Source: Bacteroidota bacterium (GTDB lineage Bacteria > Bacteroidota > Kryptoniia > Kryptoniales > JAKASW01). Taken from it: a stretch of 13,484 nt of DNA. The DNA is taken from positions 1 to 13,484 of the forward strand of contig JAJYOS010000066.1 of assembly GCA_021796055.1 (NCBI GenBank), in the 5' to 3' direction. The notes under the pieces are model-generated. The model was given only the letters and a program-made list of their open reading frames with translations, did no database searches and was not told the DNA's origin. Each line of letters begins with the position of its first letter. The first letter of the stretch is position 1. Shown in pieces: positions 7,744 through 13,484 of this stretch. Position numbers and translations under genes: made by a program.

Positions 7744-7849
7744 ACACGCATCTCGCGAGTGTAGGCCGTTAATCGCAGATGTCAGGAACGGGCAGCTCAC
7801 CCAACGAGTGGCAAAACATTTGACCGAACATCGGTAAAGGATAAGCCGT

Positions 7850-8389
7850 ATGAACTCATCCGACATTTCTTTTGCAAAACTATCCGTCAAAACTATAGTG
7901 GTACACACCTCCACATATTTTGTAATGGGACTCCTCGCCCTTCAGTTTCTGGACTATGCACATCAATACGCTGAACCGGGATTGCAGATTTTTATGCGTC
8001 CACTGACTGACCCCCTCGTAGCCGCTGGCACCCTCTTCCAACCCATCAGAGGATTGCTCTTTGCGCTGGGGTTCTACCCGATCCGAACAATTCTCTTCAA
8101 CCGGAAGAACGGATGGGCGATTTTGTGGCTTATTCTGGTGACCCTCGGGATTCTTTCTGCCTTCGGTCCTTCGCCCGGCTCAATTGAAGGTATGATCTAC
8201 ACTTCGAGTCCGCTGAAGCTTCAGTTATTTGGTCTCCCTGAAGTGCTCCTCCAGTCGCTGTTCCTCTCGACAATACTCTGTTATTGGGTCAACCACCCGG
8301 GAAACAAACGCCTCGCATGGGCGATGTGGATACTCTTTTGCGCGGCGGTGGTTGCATCAGTGGCGGGTGTCGTTCTAAGACCGGCTTGA
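7850..8389 (+). CDS. Multi-pass membrane protein of unknown function
   Basis: 179 residues; ATG with AAAGGA (7836-7841) 8 bases upstream, so the start is well supported. Four to five hydrophobic segments are visible at about residues 14-33, 57-77, 88-106, 129-146 and 155-176. There is no cleavable signal peptide, and the protein is probably an inner-membrane protein. Distinctive soluble-loop motifs are MRPLTDP (49-55), FQPIRGLLFALGFYPIR (63-79), AFGPSPGSIEGMIYT (104-118) and YWVNHPGNKR (145-154). These have the look of a conserved but unnamed family, with conserved Pro/Gly/Arg between helices rather than a random hydrophobic peptide. No enzymatic motif is recognised. It stands alone on its strand: upstream is the divergent regulatory region, downstream the convergent pilin-like gene. 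Coding status is strong; function is unknown. Confidence 0.85.
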   Translation: MNSSDISFAKLSVKTIVVHTSTYFVMGLLALQFLDYAHQYAEPGLQIFMRPLTDPLVAAGTLFQPIRGLLFALGFYPIRTILFNRKNGWAILWLILVTLGILSAFGPSPGSIEGMIYTSSPLKLQLFGLPEVLLQSLFLSTILCYWVNHPGNKRLAWAMWILFCAAVVASVAGVVLRPA

Positions 8390-8430
8390 AAATGTGCGGT
8401 AACAGCTATTTGAAACCCATCCTCGACCTA

Positions 8431-8462
8431 TACCGTCCTCTCGGTATCAATTGAGGACGGTA
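8431..8462. terminator. Hairpin between convergent genes, overlapping the pilin-like gene's stop codon
   Basis: TACCGTCCTC (8431-8440) and GAGGACGGTA (8453-8462) form a perfect 10-bp stem with a 12-base loop. The stop codon of the minus-strand gene (8447-8449) lies in the loop, and one arm encodes its last residues. No T-run follows on either side, so this may be a bidirectional, non-canonical terminator or a 3'-end stabiliser. A shorter alternative stem, TACCG (8431-8435) with CGGTA (8442-8446), would compete with it. Confidence 0.5.
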
Positions 8463-8884
8463 ATGCGCAGTGAATCACTAGTAACGGTCAGATAAGCTTT
8501 CACCGGGTTCAATCCGTTGTCACCGGTTTCCTTACCGCAGCCGACGATGTATATCAAAGGTTGTGAGCTGCTGATAGCTGTTGTGCTCCCCGATACGTAA
8601 GCCGCACCCGTAGGTTCCGTGGCGGTAATCGAGTAACTTCCATTACCATTACCGGTGTCAAGCGGCAGCAGATAGAAGTTGGCGAAATCGCCTCCGCCAC
8701 CCGCGAACGAAACGGGTTTGCGGTAATATTGCTGGGCTTTCGCTCCGAGATTCATCAGATCAGATACGATCTGATCACGATTTGTGCTCTGCGAATTGCT
8801 TTTGAAAAGCATCAGACCAACGGCAATTGCAATGCCCACAATGATTACCCCAAGTACAATCAGCAGAAGTTGTTGAGTTCCCAT
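8447..8884 (-). CDS. Pilin-like single-pass membrane protein
   Basis: 145 residues. The N-terminus is a short polar start (MGTQQ) followed by one long hydrophobic helix (about 6-27, LLLIVLGVIIVGIAIAVGLMLF). Next is an amphipathic stretch, NRDQIVSDLMNLGAKAQQYY (35-54), whose spacing and QQYYRKP end resemble the alpha-helical spine of type IV pilin-like proteins. The rest is Gly/Ser/Thr-rich with probable beta structure, GSYSITATEPTGAAYVSGST (82-101), and one cysteine (C116). There is no prepilin peptidase site of the GFTLIE type, so normal pilin processing is doubtful. AAGGAGC (8891-8897) upstream of the ATG supports the start. No pilus assembly genes are nearby. I associate similar short proteins with Ignavibacteria-type genomes, from memory of the sequence style rather than a search. 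It could be a minor pilin, a membrane-tethered export component or an unrelated anchored protein. Confidence 0.85.
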   Translation of the reverse strand: MGTQQLLLIVLGVIIVGIAIAVGLMLFKSNSQSTNRDQIVSDLMNLGAKAQQYYRKPVSFAGGGGDFANFYLLPLDTGNGNGSYSITATEPTGAAYVSGSTTAISSSQPLIYIVGCGKETGDNGLNPVKAYLTVTSDSLRITVLN

Positions 8885-9081
8885 TTGTAGCTCCTTATTT
8901 CAATGTCGACCAGTTATCTATGGAGAGCTTTCAGAAGCTCACCCATCCCCTCCTGTGCCGACGCGATACGCATAAAGAACTGAATGAAGTTATACAACAT
9001 GACGGTAAATTTCCAAAAAACAACTTCGAATTTCTGCCGGGTGTGCTCGAAATCACGTCGAGAATGTGCCGGATACGAAGC

Positions 9082-10377
9082 TTACGATGCCGCAACGGCC
9101 TTCTCCTGCCTCGATATATACAGATTATACGTCACCATAAGAATAGTGGCCACTATACCTATCACCCCGAATACAACCCAGAATTCTACCGGTTGGCGGT
9201 GGCCAGCCTCCGAAAGAAGAGGCTGAGCCATGTATTTGTAGAGTCTCCCTCCGACAATTCCGCCTGCAAAGTATCCGAGAGCGATTGGCAGAAAAGCATA
9301 ACCCTGAAAGAGTGCCTCTTGCCCTTTCGGGGCGTGATCGGCAATATACTCATAGTACCTGGGCGCTAGCAGCATTTCTCCAAACGACCAGACTATCATC
9401 GCGGCAATCACTCCACCAATCGTCGGGTGCAATGCAATGACAAACCAACTAAGTGTGGAGACGGAGAAACCCATCACGATCGCACTGACCGGAGGCATTT
9501 TCTTTGAAAGCCTGTTGATCACCACTTGTAAAATGATTATCGACCACGCATCTATGGAGGCGATCAAGTCGTAAGGAGCGTTCTTCGCGACAAAGTCTGT
9601 GAGGTAATACGGCAGCGTTATGAAGATTTGCCAGAACGTCATCCAGTACAGTGAAAAGATTAGAAGGAACACCATGAACCTTGTGTTCTTGAGGACCCGC
9701 ACCATATCGAGCACCTTCGTCATCACGGAGGGTTGCTGAATTGCCTGAGCCGATTCCGGCGTGTGATAGAAAAGCAAAGTCCCCACCAGCATCAGGCCAC
9801 AGCTTATCGCCGAGACCATATACACCCATTGAATACCCACCAGGTTTCGGACGAAGTACGCGATAACCGGGCCCGTAGCGCCTCCGATGTTCACAAGAGT
9901 ATAGTAGATAGCATAACCCAGCGATTTCGTCTCGGGTTTTGTCGAAAAAGCAATCGTTCCCAGGACTGAAGGCTTAATGAAAGATTCCCCGACGGCGGTG
10001 AATATTAGTATGGCGACGATGACCCAGAAAAGAGAAAAGTCCCGCGTGATCCCACCAAGCAATGGAGAACCGACCGCGCCAATCAGGAAATATCCAATCG
10101 CCATGACAAGGAACGCGAAGGAAAAAGCCTTGCGGAAGCCGTACTTGTCCGCGAATGTTCCGGCAAAAATCGGCAAAAGATACACCAGGAGCCCGAATAT
10201 CGAGGAGAGTGTCGTCGCATCTACTTCATTGAACTTGAGATAATCCCTGAGAAAAATGCTCATGACCACGGCCTGGGCATAATACGCGAGCCTTTCGAAA
10301 AGCTCCAATGAATTCGCCACCCAGAAGGAAGTCTGAAAGCCTTTGAAGAATGTCTTTATTCGGGACTCCGAGGTCAT
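9082..10377 (-). CDS. MFS transporter with POT/PTR-family signatures
   Basis: 431 residues, about 12 hydrophobic helices, inner membrane. The first helix carries ELFERLAYYAQ (25-35), matching the ExxER-x-x-YY pattern that proton-coupled oligopeptide transporters use for proton coupling. GTFADKYGFRKA (73-84) is the MFS loop 2-3 motif. AIYYTLVNIGGATGP (156-170) resembles the second POT signature. The length is below the roughly 480-500 residues of typical bacterial POT proteins, so the two extra helices of that family are probably absent. Symport of peptides or peptide-like compounds is the best guess; nitrate, sugar or drug substrates cannot be excluded. The start ATG has AGAGGA (10385-10390) 7 bases upstream. 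The gene is transcribed divergently from the metallophosphoesterase and has a 197-base gap before the pilin-like gene, in which GAGCTT/AAGCTC (8925-8940) is the only small hairpin. Confidence 0.88.
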   Translation of the reverse strand: MTSESRIKTFFKGFQTSFWVANSLELFERLAYYAQAVVMSIFLRDYLKFNEVDATTLSSIFGLLVYLLPIFAGTFADKYGFRKAFSFAFLVMAIGYFLIGAVGSPLLGGITRDFSLFWVIVAILIFTAVGESFIKPSVLGTIAFSTKPETKSLGYAIYYTLVNIGGATGPVIAYFVRNLVGIQWVYMVSAISCGLMLVGTLLFYHTPESAQAIQQPSVMTKVLDMVRVLKNTRFMVFLLIFSLYWMTFWQIFITLPYYLTDFVAKNAPYDLIASIDAWSIIILQVVINRLSKKMPPVSAIVMGFSVSTLSWFVIALHPTIGGVIAAMIVWSFGEMLLAPRYYEYIADHAPKGQEALFQGYAFLPIALGYFAGGIVGGRLYKYMAQPLLSEAGHRQPVEFWVVFGVIGIVATILMVTYNLYISRQEKAVAAS

Positions 10378-10815
10378 ACAGATGTCCTCTCTTTAGTTTG
10401 GGTTAGATGTCAGCCGCGGCTTCGGGTAATTTCACGGGTTCCAGTCTCATTACGCAGACTCACGATCAGAGTCCTTCTCATCACTCGCATCGAATCTGAA
10501 AACCAATATAACGAAAAACCGATTCTGCTCCACCATTTACCCCAGACAAATATCAGAGACCACTTCACTCCAATCGATTCAATAGGTTTCAAGTGAATCC
10601 CGCATTATCCAAATTGCGTTGAACGATGAATAATAACAGGCGGCTATTTCGCGGGTTTAGGGCGATAACTGTCGAAATATTTATTTGGTAGAATTATCCG
10701 ATTGAGTACGACGCGGCCGGCCGGTTACGCGAATAAAGGACGATTTTAGATATATAATAAAACTTCTATAGCTGTTAAATTGTTAAAAAGGCTTGAAAGG
10801 AATTCTTCAGCGTAG
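10378..10815. promoter_or_regulatory. 438-base divergent intergenic region between MFS and phosphoesterase genes
   Basis: No credible gene or RNA family is seen. The half next to the phosphoesterase is AT-rich and contains TATAAT (10753-10758), about 58 bases before that gene's start, without a good -35. Small symmetry elements present are AGCCGCGGCT (10412-10421), GACTC/GAGTC (10457-10473), GATTCA/TGAATC (10576-10599) and CGGCCGGCCG (10714-10723). Dyads this short are expected at about this frequency by chance. Confidence 0.5.
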
Positions 10816-12012
10816 ATGCCGTATATCCCATTCCACTTTTTGAAGATAATATTTATCTCCCTCACTCTTGGGGCTCAGATCATTCTTTATCGCATCACGG
10901 CCGCGTATTCGAGGGAGTTTGGGGCGGGAAGAAGATTCACACGTGTATATCTTCCTGTAATTTTCATCGTTCTTAATCTTCCGCTATTCTTCATACATTA
11001 CAATCCGGGACTGTTTTACGATGGGCCCGCAAGGACCTACATAATGATGCCGTTCTACGCATATGAAACGCTCAGCATAGCCGTGCTCTTTGCCGCCCTT
11101 TTCGTAGTCGTGGTCAGAGCTCCGATCCGCATCATCCGGCACATGAGGAATAAGACGGTGACAGGCATGTCCGCACATTCCGAATCGAGACGCACCTTCA
11201 TCAAGAAGGGCACAATCGGGCTGGGTGCGTTCGCGTTTGCAGGATCTCTGTACAGCATCTATGACCGTGACGATTTCAAGATCGACCGTGTTCCGCTGCA
11301 TCTGAAAAACCTTCCGCCGCAGCTGGAAGGTTTAACCATCTCGATGATAAGCGACATCCATTCCGGACTATACATGACCGAGGAGGATATGCTGAAGTAT
11401 GCCGGCGTCGTGAACGAACTCGGCGCGGAGATGATATTCATCCCGGGCGATTTCGTGACCTCGACAAACAGTGAAATGATCCCGTTTGTCAAGGCGTTTG
11501 CAGGACTTAAATCGAAATACGGCACATATACCTGCCTCGGCAACCATGACTTCTTCGCCGACCCGGATTACATCACAGGTGAATTGCGCAGGACCGGCAT
11601 GAAAGTACTCCGTAACGAGACGGAAGAACTCGATATCAACGGTGCCCGATTGATCCTCTCGGGTGTGGACGACGGTAGACACGCCAATTTCGCCAAAGTG
11701 GCATACGAAGCCGCGTCATTGAACACGACAAAAATCCTCCTTTGTCACAAACCATATCTCTTTGAAAGAGCCGTCGCCGGTGGATTCGACCTGATGCTAA
11801 GCGGCCACACTCACGGCGGCCAGATTGTTCTCGTGGATGTCCTCGGTTTCAAGCTCACCCCAGCCGCTCTGGCGTCGCCTTACATATCCGGGAAGTACAA
11901 GCTCGGCAATTCGTTGATGTACGTTAGCCGCGGAATTGGAACTATCGGATTACCCATCCGCGTCAACTGTCCGCCCGAGATAACGCTATTCACGCTACGG
12001 AACAAGACCTGA
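10816..12012 (+). CDS. Membrane-anchored calcineurin-like metallophosphoesterase with internal Tat motif
   Basis: 398 residues. Three N-terminal membrane helices (about 6-28, 45-61, 75-101) precede a twin-arginine-like segment, SRRTFIKKG (124-132), and a hydrophobic stretch ending near 147. The catalytic domain (about 170-395) has the full metal-binding set of the YkuE/YaeI-type phosphoesterases: SDIHSG (D180, H182), PGDF (D212), LGNHDFF (N243, H244), LCHKP (H311) and GHTHGGQ (H331, H333). Arg/Lys-rich loops at 30-43 and 101-113 suggest that the segment before the Tat motif is cytoplasmic and the enzyme domain extracytoplasmic. Related enzymes cleave phospho- or pyrophosphodiesters of lipids such as UDP-diacylglucosamine; the substrate here is not proven. 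An in-frame TAG directly precedes the ATG; AAAGGAA (10796-10802) is 13 bases away, rather far. The next gene follows after 23 bases, suggesting a two-gene unit. Confidence 0.93.
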   Translation: MPYIPFHFLKIIFISLTLGAQIILYRITAAYSREFGAGRRFTRVYLPVIFIVLNLPLFFIHYNPGLFYDGPARTYIMMPFYAYETLSIAVLFAALFVVVVRAPIRIIRHMRNKTVTGMSAHSESRRTFIKKGTIGLGAFAFAGSLYSIYDRDDFKIDRVPLHLKNLPPQLEGLTISMISDIHSGLYMTEEDMLKYAGVVNELGAEMIFIPGDFVTSTNSEMIPFVKAFAGLKSKYGTYTCLGNHDFFADPDYITGELRRTGMKVLRNETEELDINGARLILSGVDDGRHANFAKVAYEAASLNTTKILLCHKPYLFERAVAGGFDLMLSGHTHGGQIVLVDVLGFKLTPAALASPYISGKYKLGNSLMYVSRGIGTIGLPIRVNCPPEITLFTLRNKT

Positions 12013-12035
12013 TTTCCATGAAGACACCGAGATAA

Positions 12036-13484
12036 ATGCGACTGATCGTTCGCCTGTTTTTATTTGCATCGTCGCTGTTCATAGTCTTATACGGCATCCT
12101 TCCGGGCCTCTTCAGTCTCCAAGGTGATTTCATTGCAAGCTTCGTTGCGGGCCGCAGCTTCCTTAACGGCGTCAACCCTGTTATGTTCTACCGCTTCCCG
12201 CTTTTCCAGAGACTGATTGAGGAAAGCGGCTTCTCGAGCGGCCTGGTTTCTTATGCGGGCGCTGCCCCGTCGTCGATCATCGCCGATGCAGTCCTTGCCC
12301 TGCCTCCGGCGGTTGTCGGACGATTTCTGTTCACTGCACTGAACGTCGCGGCGATATTCACCCTCGTCCATACGACGGCGAATATATCAGGGGCAACAAT
12401 CAGGACAGCTTACCTGATCTTCCTGAGTTCATCCTTCGCCCTTGCAGTCAATTTCCAGTCGAGCGAACCGTTCATTTTACTGACCCTGCTCTTCGTGCTG
12501 GCATTCTACGCCTATTCCAAAGGGCGCGTCGCTGCCTGCGGAGCCATTCTCGGCCTCACCTTCCCTTTCAGTCCGCTCACCGCAATTCCTGCCCTGTTTT
12601 TCCTCCTTTCTACCAGGTGGAGGGTCTTCACGTATTTTATAGTCGCAGCAGTCTTGACTCTTGCCATGACATACGTGGTGGTCGGGCAAACCGCAATAGT
12701 CTATTATTTCCAACGCATCTTTCCGGCGTACATCAACGGTAGAATTATGAATCCCTTTTCCGAATCGTACCAGACGGCCTGGTCGTTTTTCAGAAGACTG
12801 TTCGTGTACAACCAGACTCTCAATCCTCATCCGGTGATCGGTTCAACTACCGCTTATCTTGTGGCTGTCTCTGTGTTTAGAGCGGCGGTCATCGTTCCCA
12901 CAGCGTATTTTTTCTACAAAGGGTTAAGCATCGGCAAGACGCGCGATGCCCTCGTCGCGGCTTCTTTCCCGATAATGTTTTTGTCGCCCGCCGCAGCGAC
13001 GCCGGACATGATAATTCTTGCACCCGCGGTCATTGTGCTCGTTAAGTCGGCCCTGGAGGAGGGACAACGAAAAACAGCTTATTCATTTGCAGTGCTGTAT
13101 GCAATTGCCTGCCTCCCAAACTTATCTACCATTTCACATTATCTCAGGTTCTCCAGCCTCTTGATAGATTATGAAAGGTTCTTTGTACTAATTTCATTTT
13201 ACGTCGCGTATCTCCTGTACCAGAAACGCGTCGTGCCCGCAAGGCTTCGACGAATGCGTGCAGCGCTTACCGCAGCCGTCGTGTGTGCAGTCAGTTTGAC
13301 TCTTTATCTGGGCGACCATTCTCTTCAACCCTCCTCTCCGCTCCCGTTACACCCTGCTTTAGAGGGTGCTGCCCTGGAAGGAATCGGCTTCAGTCCCGGG
13401 TTACGATCGGGAAAATTGATCTGCATCGGATCCGATTCGGAATCGGCGAATTTCATCCCTCATGGAATCAAACGTACCAAACTC
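12036..13484 (+). CDS. GT87/DUF2029-like polytopic membrane glycosyltransferase (C-terminus beyond window)
   Basis: The frame is open for 483 codons to the window end. About ten hydrophobic segments are visible, the first at 5-25. The loop after it, GDFIASFVAGRSFLNGVNP (30-48), matches the conserved Asp-containing loop of GT87/DUF2029 enzymes (DF, then an AG and a G-x-x-P element). Further on, YYFQRIFPAYINGR (223-236) and TAWSFFRRLFVYNQTLNPHP (247-266) resemble the large extracytoplasmic loop of that family. Members use polyprenyl-phosphate sugars to build envelope glycans or glycolipids; donor and acceptor here are unknown. After the last helix (about 409-425) a soluble extracytoplasmic tail begins and is cut off at the edge. 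The ATG directly follows a TAA (TAAATG) and has only a weak ribosome-binding site, so translation coupled to the phosphoesterase ending 23 bases upstream is plausible. Family call is moderate; coding and membrane topology are secure. Confidence 0.8.
   Translation, partial: MRLIVRLFLFASSLFIVLYGILPGLFSLQGDFIASFVAGRSFLNGVNPVMFYRFPLFQRLIEESGFSSGLVSYAGAAPSSIIADAVLALPPAVVGRFLFTALNVAAIFTLVHTTANISGATIRTAYLIFLSSSFALAVNFQSSEPFILLTLLFVLAFYAYSKGRVAACGAILGLTFPFSPLTAIPALFFLLSTRWRVFTYFIVAAVLTLAMTYVVVGQTAIVYYFQRIFPAYINGRIMNPFSESYQTAWSFFRRLFVYNQTLNPHPVIGSTTAYLVAVSVFRAAVIVPTAYFFYKGLSIGKTRDALVAASFPIMFLSPAAATPDMIILAPAVIVLVKSALEEGQRKTAYSFAVLYAIACLPNLSTISHYLRFSSLLIDYERFFVLISFYVAYLLYQKRVVPARLRRMRAALTAAVVCAVSLTLYLGDHSLQPSSPLPLHPALEGAALEGIGFSPGLRSGKLICIGSDSESANFIPHGIKRTKL

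Larger units (their letters stand above)
7284..7849. promoter_or_regulatory. 566-base divergent intergenic region, rich in symmetry elements
   Basis: This lies between the minus-strand phosphatase and the plus-strand membrane gene. I see no credible protein gene in it: the longest open frames lack ribosome-binding sites and run through the inverted repeats. It contains the phosphatase leader with palindromes (7330-7423), a minus-strand TATAAT inside an inverted repeat (7436-7514), two adjacent stem-loops (7605-7655) and a weak plus-strand promoter candidate (7715-7743). Confidence 0.7.

Noticed and set aside
7449..7751. 100-codon minus-strand open frame in the divergent intergenic region
   Set aside because: No ribosome-binding site at the ATG, no recognisable motif, and it runs through the inverted repeats and stem-loops. 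It is likely a chance frame, though a decayed gene cannot be excluded.
7591..7914. 107-codon minus-strand open frame
   Set aside because: It overlaps the start and ribosome-binding site of the well-supported plus-strand membrane gene, and its protein has no domain character.
8920..9369. 149-codon plus-strand open frame
   Set aside because: More than half lies antisense to the end of the MFS gene, and its sequence resembles no protein family; it is a shadow frame.
10410..10592. 60-codon minus-strand open frame upstream of the MFS gene
   Set aside because: Short, without a ribosome-binding site or recognisable motif; treated as intergenic.
12018..12035. Five-residue open frame (MKTPR) ending TAA directly before the glycosyltransferase ATG
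   Set aside because: Looks like a leader peptide, but has no ribosome-binding site, and such short frames are frequent by chance.
1..13484. tRNA, rRNA, CRISPR, transposase, integrase or attachment sites
   Set aside because: Looked for by eye in the gaps and among the proteins; no cloverleaf arms, regularly spaced repeats, recombinase motifs or terminal inverted repeats with target duplications were found.

Overview
The window is ordinary-looking bacterial chromosome of moderate GC content. The protein content suggests the Bacteroidota/Ignavibacteria side of the FCB group: Ser/Thr kinases fused to TolB-like and TPR segments, a GAF-SpoIIE phosphatase, and a short pilin-like protein beginning MGTQQLLLIVLG. 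This placement is an inference from protein style, not from a marker gene. No rRNA, tRNA, CRISPR array, transposase or phage gene was found. Both ends of the window cut through genes.

Region 1 (1-7283, all minus strand) is a signalling cluster. In transcription order it holds a GAF + PPM/SpoIIE-type phosphatase (7283-5979), two full-length soluble kinases with a TolB-N-like domain and TPR repeats (5865-3748 and 3578-1464), and a third kinase (1375 to beyond base 1) with a transmembrane helix and the start of a TolB/WD40-like beta-propeller. The gaps are 113, 169 and 88 bases with no convincing terminator, so co-transcription is plausible. The three kinase heads are clearly paralogous, while their C-terminal bodies differ.

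Region 2 (7284-7849) is a 566-base divergent intergenic stretch rich in symmetry. It has a perfect TATAAT on the minus strand inside a 12-bp inverted repeat, several palindromes in the presumed phosphatase leader, and two adjacent stem-loops. It is the best place in the window to look for undescribed regulation or a small RNA.

Region 3 (7850-10377) holds an unnamed multi-pass membrane protein (+), a convergent pilin-like small protein (-), and an MFS transporter with POT/PTR-type sequence signatures (-). A 10-bp-arm hairpin lies between the two convergent genes and overlaps the pilin-like gene's stop codon.

Region 4 (10378-13484) starts with a 438-base divergent intergenic region. It is followed by a plus-strand pair 23 bases apart: a membrane-anchored calcineurin-like metallophosphoesterase with an internal twin-arginine motif, and a GT87/DUF2029-like polytopic glycosyltransferase cut off by the window end. 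Together they suggest envelope lipid or glycan metabolism.
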